Shown piece by piece: positions 15,999-23,672 of a stretch of DNA of 64,000 nt (the first letter of the stretch is position 1; every line of letters starts with the position of its first letter). Where the stretch lies: positions 216,084 through 280,083 of the forward strand of contig CAWDQZ010000019.1 of NCBI GenBank assembly GCA_963804595.1, read 5' to 3'. The DNA comes from DASUPK01 sp963804595. GTDB lineage: Bacteria > Actinomycetota > Thermoleophilia > Solirubrobacterales > 70-9. A program made the translations under genes and the position numbers. The notes under the pieces are model-generated. The model was not told the DNA's origin and did not search any database. It saw only the letters and a program-made list of their open reading frames with translations.

Positions 15999-17630
15999 AT
16001 GACGCCAGAGGGAACGAACCATGAGGAGAGAGCGCCCGTAGCGGCGGATGAGGTCATCAGGCTCGAGGACGTCCAGAAGGTCACCGAATCGGCGCTGGCC
16101 TACCTGGACCTCGACGATCTCCTCAAGGAACTGCTCGACCGGGTCACCGACATGCTGGACGCCGACACCGCGGCGGTCCTCCTGGTCGAGGAGGGCGGTC
16201 GCACGCTGGCCGCTCGGGCCGCGAAGGGGCTGGAGGAGGAGGTCGAGCGCGGCTTCCGCCTCCCCGTCGGCCGCGGTTTCGCCGGCCGGGTCGCCTTCAC
16301 CCGAGAGCCGGTGGTGATCGGGGATTTGGGGGACTCGCCGATCCATCCGGTCAATCCGCTCTTCAGCGAGAAGGGGGTGCGCTCGTTGCTCGGCGTTCCG
16401 TTGCTCGTCGAGGGAGAGGTGATCGGCGTCCTCCACGTGGGCTCGCTCACCCAGCGCGAGTTCAACGAGAGGGACATCGAGCTGCTCCAGCTGGTCGCCA
16501 ACCGCGTCGCCCTCTCGATCGAGCGGTCGAAACTCATGGTTCAGGGACGGATCGCCGCCACGCTTCAGCGCAGCCTGCTGCCGCGACAGCTTCCGCAGGT
16601 GGCGGGGCTGAGGATGGCCGGACGCTATCTCCCCGCCGCCGACGAATCCGCCGTGGGTGGCGACTGGTACGACGTCATCGATCTCGGCAACCAGTGCCTC
16701 GGCTTCGTGATCGGTGACGTCGCCGGTCACGGGATGGCCGCCGCCACCTTCATGGGCCAGCTGCGAAGCGCGATCCGGGCCTATGCGCTGGACACCGATG
16801 GCCCCGCCGGGGTGATCACCAAGCTCGCGGAGTTCTCCGACCGCATGCACTCACGGATGGCGACAGTCGTCTACGCGACCCTCAATCTCACGACCTGGGA
16901 GGTTCGGTTCGCGCGCGCGGGACATCCGTACCCGCTGCTGATCCACTCTGACGGTGCCGCGGAGTTCCTCGCCGAGACCGGTGGGCCGCCGATCGGGACC
17001 GTCGGCGGGAAGAGATACGAGGAGGAGGTCCTGACGCTCTCGGCCGGGGAGACGCTCCTGCTCTACACGGACGGGCTGATCGAGCGCCGCGGTCAGCAGC
17101 TTTCGGACGGGGAGGCGACGCTGGTCGACGTCGCTTCCTCGGCACCGGATGAGCCCGAGCTCAAGTGTCAGGCGATCATCTCCCGACTGACGGAGGACAC
17201 GCCGATTGCGGACGACATCGCGATCCTCGCCGTCCAGACCGTGGGGTTGGATGAGCGCCTCGAGGTGGAGATGCCGGCGGCGCCCGCCCAGCTGATGACG
17301 TCCCGGCACCTGATCCGTCGCTGGGTGGAGGCCAACAGCGGCACGGATGACGACTGCGCGGCCTTTGCGATCGCCGTCTCCGAGGCGTGCGCGAATGCGA
17401 TCGAGCACGCCTACGGCTTGCGGGACGAAACGATCCACCTGCGGGCGTCGCTCAGGGACGGCGTCGCCACCGTGACGATCCGCGACCACGGCGAATGGCG
17501 TGAGCCACGGGGCGGCAACCGCGGCCGCGGCATCACGATCATGCGCGAGTTCATGGATGAGGTGTCGGTCGAGCCGGAGGCGCTCGGGACCACCGTGAAC
17601 CTCACCCGGCGGCTGAGGGAGGGCAGATGA
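15999..17630 (+). CDS. GAF-SpoIIE phosphatase-HATPase partner-switching regulator
   Basis: A 543-residue regulator combining a sensor and both enzyme types of a partner switch. A GAF domain (about 18-165) is followed by a PP2C-type SpoIIE phosphatase (about 190-390) with metal motifs GGDWYDV, GDVAGHG and DDIAILAV intact. A RsbW-like ATPase domain (about 400-540) has SEACANAIEHAY and GRGITIM. It probably dephosphorylates the STAS protein encoded directly downstream, with which it overlaps by 4 bp, while the kinase domain binds or phosphorylates the same or another partner. The signal sensed is unknown. Confidence 0.9.
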   Translation: MTPEGTNHEERAPVAADEVIRLEDVQKVTESALAYLDLDDLLKELLDRVTDMLDADTAAVLLVEEGGRTLAARAAKGLEEEVERGFRLPVGRGFAGRVAFTREPVVIGDLGDSPIHPVNPLFSEKGVRSLLGVPLLVEGEVIGVLHVGSLTQREFNERDIELLQLVANRVALSIERSKLMVQGRIAATLQRSLLPRQLPQVAGLRMAGRYLPAADESAVGGDWYDVIDLGNQCLGFVIGDVAGHGMAAATFMGQLRSAIRAYALDTDGPAGVITKLAEFSDRMHSRMATVVYATLNLTTWEVRFARAGHPYPLLIHSDGAAEFLAETGGPPIGTVGGKRYEEEVLTLSAGETLLLYTDGLIERRGQQLSDGEATLVDVASSAPDEPELKCQAIISRLTEDTPIADDIAILAVQTVGLDERLEVEMPAAPAQLMTSRHLIRRWVEANSGTDDDCAAFAIAVSEACANAIEHAYGLRDETIHLRASLRDGVATVTIRDHGEWREPRGGNRGRGITIMREFMDEVSVEPEALGTTVNLTRRLREGR

Positions 17631-17998
17631 GGCCTGAGCTGGCGCGGCTCTCCCTGGAGAGCCAGGGGGACATCGAGCTCGCTCGCGTCGCCGGCGAGGT
17701 GGATGCCTCGAACGTTGGCGCCCTCAGCGAGCGCCTGCTCGACTCAGTCTCGAACCAGGCGCGCGCCCTGGTCCTCGACCTAAGCGAGACCAGCTACATC
17801 GACAGCTCGGGAATCAGCCTGATCTTCGATGCGGCGGCGCGCCTGCGGAACCGCCGACAGGAGCTCCGCCTGGTCGTCACACCGCGCTCGTTCGTCGGCG
17901 AGGTGCTCGCCGCCGTTTCGATGGACCAGTCGGTGGCGATCGATCCGGCGCTCGACGACGCCCTGCGGGCAGTCGGCGCGGCCGATGGCCCGGACTAG
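17627..17998 (+). CDS. STAS-domain anti-sigma factor antagonist
   Basis: A single 123-residue STAS domain of the SpoIIAA/RsbV type, with the phosphorylatable serine in YIDSSGI. Translational coupling to the upstream GAF-SpoIIE-HATPase gene makes that protein its likely phosphatase and kinase. No sigma factor gene is nearby, so the final target is not visible. Its stop overlaps that of the converging FHA gene. Confidence 0.9.
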   Translation: MRPELARLSLESQGDIELARVAGEVDASNVGALSERLLDSVSNQARALVLDLSETSYIDSSGISLIFDAAARLRNRRQELRLVVTPRSFVGEVLAAVSMDQSVAIDPALDDALRAVGAADGPD

Positions 17999-18579
17999 GT
18001 GGTCTGGTTGTACTTCGGGCTGCCGGTGCTCTCGATGACGCTCAGCGTGTAGCGGCCGATCTGGAGCTCGTCCCCGTCCGCCAGCGGGCTCCAGTCGACC
18101 GGCTCCTCGTTGACCCGGATCCCGTTCATGGAGCGGTCGTCGAGGACGCGCAGCTCGCCCTCGGGCGTCTGCACGATCACGGCATGCCGCCGCGAGACCG
18201 TCGGATCATCGAGCCGGATTTCAGCCGAGCGGCTGCGGCCGATTCGCGACCAGCCGGTGGAGAGCGCGATCAGGTGCGTCCGCCCGTCGGCGAACATGGC
18301 CAGGTACTTGCCGGGCTCGGAGATCGACTCCCGGACGCCGTCCAGCCAGTGGGCCGGCCGGAAGGCGGGCCGCGAGACCGGGATGTCTCTCAGGGTCGGC
18401 TGCTCGAAGAGCGATGCGCGGCGGAAATCCGTGCCGCCGCAGTTGGGACAGCGGGGGATGGACTCCGCGGGTTCGAAGGAGACCGGGAAGGAACAGCCCT
18501 GACAGATGAAGGAACCGACTCCCCCCGCGGTCTCTCCCGCGTGGTGGACGTGGCTTGCACTCTCTCCGATCAGTGCCAT
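17995..18579 (-). CDS. zinc-ribbon and FHA-domain protein
   Basis: A 194-residue soluble protein. The N-terminal third carries a zinc ribbon with CQGC and CPNC pairs. The C-terminal part is an FHA phosphothreonine-binding domain with RIGRSRSAEI, SRRH and the DDRSMNGIRVN end. It probably reads Ser/Thr kinase signalling, but no kinase gene is in the window. It converges on the STAS gene, sharing the last 4 bp. Confidence 0.85.
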   Translation of the reverse strand: MALIGESASHVHHAGETAGGVGSFICQGCSFPVSFEPAESIPRCPNCGGTDFRRASLFEQPTLRDIPVSRPAFRPAHWLDGVRESISEPGKYLAMFADGRTHLIALSTGWSRIGRSRSAEIRLDDPTVSRRHAVIVQTPEGELRVLDDRSMNGIRVNEEPVDWSPLADGDELQIGRYTLSVIESTGSPKYNQTT

Positions 18580-18721
18580 CCGGGGCTCGGTGGATGGTAC
18601 CCGGAGTACTGCTTAATGGCTAGTCGATTTCGGCACGTAGTACGGAAAGTCCAGGTTTTCCAGGCCCGTCTGCTGCCTGGCTGTCAGCTCGCTGACGATG
18701 GAGGAGGGCGGGCGGGCGGTC

Positions 18722-18727
18722 TAGAAT
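18722..18727 (+). promoter_or_regulatory. -10 box TAGAAT for a probable leaderless gene
   Basis: The hexamer lies exactly 9 bases before the GTG start of the SRPBCC gene and no ribosome-binding site is present, which is the geometry of leaderless actinobacterial transcripts. Confidence 0.5.
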
Positions 18728-18736
18728 CGCCCGGCC

Positions 18737-19240
18737 GTGGGGCCGTTCACCATCACGACTTCGATCGACGCCCCGCGGGAGCGCGTCTTCGACTTCATCT
18801 GCGACCTGTCGACGCGCCCGAGCTGGATCGACCACTTCGCGAGCGACTACCGCCTCGCGCGCATTCCCGCCACGGGCCGCGGCGCGGCGGCGCGCTTCCA
18901 GGTCGACGCGCCGGCCGGGGTGAGGTACATGGAGACCGTGATCGCCGAAACGGATCGCCCCCACGAGATCGTCGAGCACGCGCGGGGCGGTCGCCTCGAC
19001 CATGTGGCGATCCGCCTGGTCTGGGAGCTCGAGGCCGGGCCCACGACCACCGTGAGACTCACGTTCTGGACCTCGTCGCCGTCCCACCTGCACCGAATCC
19101 GCGAGATCGGGCGCGAGCGCTGGTGGCGGAAGCGCTGGTCGAAGGCGCTCAGCCGAATGCGTGACCTGATCGAGTCCGATGCACAGGTGCCACACGTCCA
19201 GATCGCCGGTGGCGACCGCGTCCCGAGTATCGCCGGATAG
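18737..19240 (+). CDS. SRPBCC (polyketide cyclase/START-like) protein
   Basis: A 167-residue protein of the Bet v 1-like SRPBCC fold, with the typical start FTITTSIDAPRERVFDFICDLSTRPSW and a C-terminal amphipathic helix. Such proteins bind hydrophobic ligands; the ligand here is unknown. It is the first gene of a likely run with the lipoprotein 13 bp downstream. It starts with GTG and appears leaderless. Confidence 0.8.
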   Translation: MGPFTITTSIDAPRERVFDFICDLSTRPSWIDHFASDYRLARIPATGRGAAARFQVDAPAGVRYMETVIAETDRPHEIVEHARGGRLDHVAIRLVWELEAGPTTTVRLTFWTSSPSHLHRIREIGRERWWRKRWSKALSRMRDLIESDAQVPHVQIAGGDRVPSIAG

Positions 19241-19243
19241 ACT
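19238..19243 (+). promoter_or_regulatory. -10 box TAGACT for the lipoprotein gene
   Basis: The hexamer spans the end of the SRPBCC gene and lies 10 bases before the ATG at 19254. This is again consistent with leaderless initiation. Confidence 0.4.
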
Positions 19244-19253
19244 GCGCGCCCTC

Positions 19254-19802
19254 ATGCGCCCTGGCCACAAGGGAGCCCTGGCCCTCGCGTTCCTCCTCGT
19301 CCTCGCCCTCGTGGGCGTGGCCGGCTGCGGCAACTCGCCCGGCAAGGAGGGGGACGAGGGAGAGCCGATCCAGCTGGGTGAGCTGGAGATCAACGTCCAG
19401 CTGACCCGATTCCTGAATCCGTCCGATCACGAGGACAAGAGCTACCTGGTCGGCCAGCCCCTGCCACCGCCCGCGGGCAAGGCGTACCTGGGCGTCTTCC
19501 TGACCATGAAGAACCACGCCGATTCTGAAACGCAGATCCCGTCGACCGCGCAGATGACCGTCGTCGACACCACCGGCGCCGGCTACCAGGCCGTTCCCAG
19601 CCAGACGCCGTTCGCCGCGCCACTGGGCACGACGCTGGCTGGGCACGGCGAGATCCCGGTGCCCGACTCCCCAGCCGAGAGCGGGCCGGCCCAGGGGTCG
19701 ATCGTCCTCTTCCTGGTCGACCAGGGCGTCAGCGAGAACCGGCCGCTCAAGCTCGAGATCGAGCACGGCGGCGAGACCGGCGAAATCACGCTCGATATCT
19801 AG
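19254..19802 (+). CDS. secreted lipoprotein, DUF4352-like fold
   Basis: A 182-residue protein with a lipoprotein signal: basic start, hydrophobic stretch, then the lipobox GVAGC near residue 24. The mature part is a beta-rich domain of the sort seen in DUF4352/telomeric-repeat-binding-like extracellular proteins (LGELEINVQLTRF, YLGVFLTMKNHAD). The ATG at 19254 is chosen because it places the signal peptide at the N terminus. Function unknown. Confidence 0.75.
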   Translation: MRPGHKGALALAFLLVLALVGVAGCGNSPGKEGDEGEPIQLGELEINVQLTRFLNPSDHEDKSYLVGQPLPPPAGKAYLGVFLTMKNHADSETQIPSTAQMTVVDTTGAGYQAVPSQTPFAAPLGTTLAGHGEIPVPDSPAESGPAQGSIVLFLVDQGVSENRPLKLEIEHGGETGEITLDI

Positions 19803-19831
19803 GGGCGGACGACGTCGACGCCCTCATCTCC

Positions 19832-20146
19832 ATGAGGCGAACCCAGCTCCAGGCGCTGCTCGTCATCGGAGCGATCGGAGCCGCCCTCGCACTGATCCAA
19901 CTGCTGGGCATCACCGGGGGCCTGGCCGGCGTCGCGCTGATGATCTGCGCCACGGTCCTCAGCGCGCCCGCGGCCCCCGAGCCCGGCGCCCGAGGGCTCA
20001 ACTGGTGGGCGCTGCTCGCGGGGGGAACTGCCCTGGCCCTGATCGGTGTGCCGCTGGAGCTGGTGTTGGAGGCCCCCGGTGGCCTGCTCACCGCGATCGG
20101 CGGCGGCCTGGCGATCGTGGGCGTGGTGTTCGGCTACCCCACCTAG
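19832..20146 (+). CDS. small membrane protein, three or four helices
   Basis: A 104-residue, very hydrophobic protein with segments near residues 7-27, 30-45, 57-75 and 82-101. It follows the lipoprotein gene by 29 bp on the same strand. No family recognised. Confidence 0.65.
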   Translation: MRRTQLQALLVIGAIGAALALIQLLGITGGLAGVALMICATVLSAPAAPEPGARGLNWWALLAGGTALALIGVPLELVLEAPGGLLTAIGGGLAIVGVVFGYPT

Positions 20147-20215
20147 CGGCGACCCCTTCACCGCGTTGAGGTGACGCCTATGGAGCAGGCAGCAAGCTGC
20201 GCAGCACGAGGCGAG

Positions 20216-21055
20216 CTATCCAGGCTTCCGGGCGACCAGAGAGACGCTCTCGACCCCGTACGTATTGCACGCGTCAAGCGCCCGGTCGGAGATGAACTCG
20301 TAATCATTGCTCCGCATCTCGCCAACCGAGAGGCCGGTCTGCGCGATCGCATCGGCATAGTTCTTGCGGGGAATCGCTCCCGCAATACAGGCCGCCCAGA
20401 GCTCGGTGTTCCGCCGGGTCTTCTCCTTCAACGGCTTGGCGCTGACGATGTCTGCGAGGGCCACGCGGCCGCCCCTACGCAGGACCCGTGCCGCCTCGGA
20501 AAATACCCTGCCCTTGACCGGGGAAAGATTGATCACGCCATTCGAGATCACCGCGTCGAAGCTCTCATCCTCGAAAGGCAGCTCGTCGATCGACGCCGCA
20601 ATGAACTCCACCTGTGCGATGCCCGCCTCGTCTCGCAGGCGGGTGGCCTTCCGGACCTGCTCGGGAGTGAAGTCGACCCCGATCACCGATCCCGCGGTGC
20701 CCACCTGCTGAGCGGCGCAGAAGACATCCGTGCCTGATCCGCTCCCGAGGTCCAGGACGCGCTCCCCCGTCTCGAGCGAAGCCAAATCGAGGTGGTAGCC
20801 GACGCCGGCGAACGAATCGAGGGCCTCCACCGGAACACCATCCAGCAGGTCCTCGGGATAGCCCAGGTTCTCCGCCAAGCTCCTGCCCGTCTCGAAGTGG
20901 AGATCGGCATCCTGCTCGTCGGCGACTTGCCGGTACATCTCCTTGACCTTGGACTCGAGATCCGCGGTCTCAATCAGTGATGTTGCGTCGAGTTGCGGGA
21001 GCTCTGCTGCCGCCTCCGTCGCTACGTCTGAAGCGGCTTTTTGCGTGTCGGTCAT
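20216..21055 (-). CDS. SAM-dependent methyltransferase resembling arsenite methyltransferase ArsM
   Basis: A 279-residue class I methyltransferase with VLDLGSGSGTD as the SAM-binding glycine loop and the ArsM-like stretch SNGVINLSPVKGRVFSEAARVLRRGG. The second ArsM cysteine is kept in CIAGAIP. The cysteine of the usual SNC motif is a glycine here, so true arsenite methylation is doubtful. The ATG at 21055 has a strong GAGGAGGT ribosome-binding site; longer frames are not needed. No ars genes are adjacent. Confidence 0.75.
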   Translation of the reverse strand: MTDTQKAASDVATEAAAELPQLDATSLIETADLESKVKEMYRQVADEQDADLHFETGRSLAENLGYPEDLLDGVPVEALDSFAGVGYHLDLASLETGERVLDLGSGSGTDVFCAAQQVGTAGSVIGVDFTPEQVRKATRLRDEAGIAQVEFIAASIDELPFEDESFDAVISNGVINLSPVKGRVFSEAARVLRRGGRVALADIVSAKPLKEKTRRNTELWAACIAGAIPRKNYADAIAQTGLSVGEMRSNDYEFISDRALDACNTYGVESVSLVARKPG

Positions 21056-21208
21056 CCTTGACCTCCTCACTCGGCAGGACAGCTTTCGATTCTGCCCTGT
21101 TGTGCCCCAACCTGGTGTGACAATCGCACATCGCGACGAACCGGCCGGTCGCAGCCGGGTCCTCACAGGGCGCCAGTCTCGCCCTATTCCGAAGCAGCCC
21201 GTACGACC

Positions 21209-21229
21209 GCTGCTTTGATGGAAAGCAGC
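21209..21229. repeat. short hairpin repeat unit, isolated copy
   Basis: Perfect 8-bp arms GCTGCTTT and AAAGCAGC flank the loop GATGG. It is the leftmost member of the interspersed hairpin family described for positions 22.2-27.4 kb. Confidence 0.7.
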
Positions 21230-21250
21230 ACTCAGCGCCTTGGCGCGAGG

Positions 21251-21340
21251 TCACATTCCTTCCTTGATCCCGTGCCTGATCAGCCAGCTGTTCGCGGCAT
21301 AGGAGGTCAGGAAGCCGAGGATCATTGCGCAATCGAGCCT
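21251..21340 (-). pseudogene. C-terminal remnant of a DUF4396-type membrane protein
   Basis: The last 25 residues read MILGFLTSYAANSWLIRHG and end KEGM before a TGA. This closely matches the C terminus of DUF4396 proteins. Upstream the frame continues into unrelated sequence and then into the CGNR gene, and the rest of the family domain is missing. It lies in the 311-bp gap between the methyltransferase and the CGNR regulator. Confidence 0.5.
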
Positions 21341-21366
21341 GGCGCTGAGCGCCGCGTGCCCGCCGC

Positions 21367-21933
21367 TCAACCGCGGCTCCGCCGTTCGCGGTAGCCGCGG
21401 ACCTTGGCGCGGTTCCCGCAGACCTCCATGTCGCACCAGCGGCGGGAGCGGTTGCGGGAGCGGTCGTAGAAGGCCCAGAGGCAGTCGTCGGCGGGACAGA
21501 CCTTGAGCCGCTCCCAGCTCCCGTCGGCCATGGCAGCATGGACCCGGGTCAGGATGCGGCCAAGCGCTCCGGCCACGCCGGGCGCATTGGGCTCCACCGG
21601 GCTGGTGCCGTCGCCGCGGAAAGCGAGCTCTAGCTTTGCCTCGCGCGAGGCCTGGCGCAGCCGTTCGACCGCCGCCGGCTCGGCAGTGACGCCGTTGTTG
21701 GCGAGCAGCAGCGAGCGTAGGGCCTCGCGGGTATCGATCGCTTTGTCCAGATCGGCGGGCCTCGTCTGCCGGTCGTGCTCCAGCAGGCCATGATCACGCA
21801 GCCAGCTGGCAAGCCGTTCGGGGGAGCCCAGTGACTCCTCGCCGGTTTCGGCGTCGTAGGTGTTGACGAACTCACGGACCAGCTCGAGGTCGCCCGGGGC
21901 CGGCGCTTGGAGCTCGTGCGGTGTGGCGTTCAT
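21367..21933 (-). CDS. CGNR zinc-finger regulator with ABATE-like N-terminal domain
   Basis: A 188-residue protein with an N-terminal stress-induced (ABATE) domain and a C-terminal CGNR zinc finger: CPADDCLWAFYDRSRN, then RWCDMEVCGNRAKVRGY. This family is presumed to bind DNA in many actinobacteria, with unknown ligands. It is divergent from a small basic gene; two direct repeats in the space between could be its operator. Confidence 0.88.
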   Translation of the reverse strand: MNATPHELQAPAPGDLELVREFVNTYDAETGEESLGSPERLASWLRDHGLLEHDRQTRPADLDKAIDTREALRSLLLANNGVTAEPAAVERLRQASREAKLELAFRGDGTSPVEPNAPGVAGALGRILTRVHAAMADGSWERLKVCPADDCLWAFYDRSRNRSRRWCDMEVCGNRAKVRGYRERRSRG

Positions 21934-21950
21934 CTACGCGAGGTGAGGTC

Positions 21951-21993
21951 GCTGTAACCGGTGTACATCATTTGCTAGTGTAGCGCTGTAACC
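21951..21993. promoter_or_regulatory. direct repeat GCTGTAACC x2 between divergent genes
   Basis: Identical 9-mers at 21951-21959 and 21985-21993 are spaced 34 bp start to start (about three helical turns). They flank the AT-rich stretch that probably holds the promoters of the CGNR gene and the divergent small gene. Confidence 0.4.
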
Positions 21994-22026
21994 ACTGAAC
22001 TGCTAACGCTGGTTTCGGAGGAGCTT

Positions 22027-22218
22027 ATGGCTCAACCTCGCGACAAACGAAGTGATGGCGTCACCGATCTGCTGATGGCGGCGACCCGGATGGCCCCGGT
22101 GTATCCCGGTCAGACTCTGCGACCGGTCCGGAGCCGGCGCCGGCGCCGGCGGCCTCGGCGCACCGCACGGGCCCTCGCTTGGCCCATCGTTCGCCTGGCA
22201 TCTTGGCTTACGAGCTGA
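22027..22218 (+). CDS. small arginine-rich protein
   Basis: A 63-residue protein whose middle is an arginine run, ending in a short hydrophobic segment. GGAGGAG lies 4 bp upstream of the ATG, a good ribosome-binding site, and the gene is divergent from the CGNR regulator. No family recognised. Confidence 0.5.
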   Translation: MAQPRDKRSDGVTDLLMAATRMAPVYPGQTLRPVRSRRRRRRPRRTARALAWPIVRLASWLTS

Positions 22219-22246
22219 GCGCCGACTCCCCGGCCCGCGACTTCCC

Positions 22247-22262
22247 GCTTTGGACCAGTCGC
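22247..22262 (+). repeat. short repeat unit, GCTTTGGAC type, diverged
   Basis: A diverged copy of the GCTTTGGACGAGAAGC unit about 60 bp upstream of the first long repeat copy. Confidence 0.45.
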
Positions 22263-22312
22263 TTTGCTTCTCACGCAAGGGAGCAGCGGCCCAGCGGAGT
22301 CCCAGGAGTGCC

Positions 22313-22522
22313 GCTTTGCATGGAAACCAGCGCTTTTCCTGGCGCTCCCCGCCCCACCTGTCGCGCGAACGTCCGGGAATCCTCCATATGGGGGTCACCC
22401 ACGGACGTTCGGTGCCGGGCGGCATCGCGGACGTCCGGCAATCACCCGTATAGGGAATAACCCGGGACGTTCGCAGCAGTGGGTGCTTTGGACGAGAAGC
22501 GGCACTTTGCATGGAAAGCAGC
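22313..22522 (+). repeat. long modular repeat, copy A
   Basis: The left end is the unit GCTTTGCATGGAAACCAGC. The 108-bp core (22366-22473) contains two successive inverted repeats with arms CGAACGTCC and GGACGTTCG. The first left arm is at 22366-22374, pairing with 22403-22411; the second pair is 22428-22436 (one arm base changed) with 22465-22473. Between them is an imperfect GC palindrome. The right end (22485-22522) has one unit of each short type. Nearly identical copies are at 26692-26898 and, inverted, 52617-52855. The surrounding 554 bp (22219-22772) hold no gene I can support. Confidence 0.85.
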
Positions 22523-22772
22523 GGTGTTCGACGTTTCAACCTCTTGGAGTGCCGCGCCTGAGGAGTACCTTGGACATGCTTCGCGTCGTAGCTGGATCAA
22601 TCCGACTTGCGGTCGCGTCGTCGCTGAATACTCCGGCGTTCGTCGGGTCTGATCGCAACTCTTCCCCTCGAGCCCTAATCCAAAGAGGTGCGGCTCCGAT
22701 GGATGTCTGGAGGGTTGCAATGCACCACGCTCCCACGAACGGCCGCGTCGACGACGAGGAGCGACTACACAG

Positions 22773-22979
22773 ATGAGGTACGACGTCGAACGCGAAATGG
22801 AAGACCACTGGTATCTGATTGGCGGACCGACCGATTCGGATTCCGCCGCGCAGGCAGTCGCGCGGGCCGCGCTGACGGAGGGCGTCTACCGAGTCCGCCT
22901 GGCCGAACGCGCAGGAGAGCGGTACGAGCTGTTCAGGGTGCCGGCGCGGGGAGCGCCGATCTCTCTGGGCATGGCGTAG
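22773..22979 (+). CDS. small protein, unknown
   Basis: A 68-residue acidic protein starting MRYDVEREMEDHWYLIGG, with a balanced composition unlike chance frames. There is no clear ribosome-binding site. It ends 20 bp before another repeat unit. Confidence 0.5.
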   Translation: MRYDVEREMEDHWYLIGGPTDSDSAAQAVARAALTEGVYRVRLAERAGERYELFRVPARGAPISLGMA

Positions 22980-23001
22980 CGCGGGGAGCGCCAGGACATC
23001 C

Positions 23002-23038
23002 GCTTCGGACGAGAAGCGGCGCTTTGCATGGAAGCAGC
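23002..23038 (+). repeat. short repeat pair (both hairpin types)
   Basis: A GCTTCGGACGAGAAGC unit is followed by a GCTTTGCATGGAAGC unit. Just upstream (22981-22996) is a 16-bp stretch also found next to the core of the long copies, so this looks like the remnant of a long copy. Confidence 0.65.
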
Positions 23039-23102
23039 GGCCGTCACGCTCAGCCTGGCTACGGCATTGAGCCGCTTCTTGCGCTTCGAAGAGGACGAAC
23101 GT

Positions 23103-23303
23103 CTAGCTGAGGGCTAGCGCCTCGTGCGCAACTCGACGTTGCACGGAGCGCTCCTGCTCCGACCAGGCGATCAGCCAAAGCGCTGACTTCTGATGATCGT
23201 GAAGCCTGGTCTCGTCGATATACCCCTCGATCTCATCGAACGGGGCCCCAACCGTGAGCATCATCTGGACGTGCTCTTCGGCCACCGTCTTGCTGGAGAG
23301 CAT
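23103..23303 (-). CDS. small helical protein, unknown
   Basis: A 66-residue acidic, probably helical protein (MLSSKTVAEEHVQMMLTVG at the start). GAGAGGGG lies 5 to 6 bp upstream of the ATG. No family recognised. Confidence 0.5.
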   Translation of the reverse strand: MLSSKTVAEEHVQMMLTVGAPFDEIEGYIDETRLHDHQKSALWLIAWSEQERSVQRRVAHEALALS

Positions 23304-23489
23304 CCTTGCCCCTCTCGTGTTGGTGCATATACAGCCATCGACATCGCGCCCCGGTGTGAGGGGATCGCTGTCTGTGGCCCTAATGGGACAACACCTAGCA
23401 CGTCCGGGTCCACTTTTGGGTAGAGGGCGGCAGAAACGGCCGCACCGAGCGGGCTAGAGCAGGCCCGCGCCCAAGGCGAGCAGATAGCC

Positions 23490-23505
23490 GCTTTGGACGA
23501 ATAGC
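23490..23505 (+). repeat. short repeat unit GCTTTGGACGAATAGC
   Basis: One base different from the common GCTTTGGACGAGAAGC form. It lies 44 bp upstream of the SnoaL-type start fragment, in the 369-bp space 23304-23672, which otherwise shows no gene. Confidence 0.55.
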
Positions 23506-23533
23506 AGGACCCGTCCGAGACATTGCGTGGGCG

Positions 23534-23632
23534 ATGTCGGAGGAGAACGTCGAGCTGACACAGTTGGCGGGCAACCACCCCCGGCGGCTCCCGCAAGCGG
23601 TGGTTGCCGCCGGGTATCCCGGGTATATCTGA
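23534..23632 (+). pseudogene. SnoaL-family 5' end with its leader, body lost
   Basis: The first eight codons (MSEENVEL) and the preceding GACATT-9 bp leader match the intact SnoaL paralogues at 44-45 kb. The next codons diverge and the frame stops after 32 residues. It is therefore a promoter-plus-start fragment, not a working gene. Confidence 0.55.
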
Positions 23633-23672
23633 GCGTGCCGGTCGACGAGGCCTGGGGTTAGGAGGAGCATCT

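Noticed and set aside
22264..22776. Open frames covering long repeat copy A
   Set aside because: Similar peptides appear in copies B and C only because the DNA is conserved; reading continues in several frames on both strands, there is no ribosome-binding site, and the conserved feature is base pairing.
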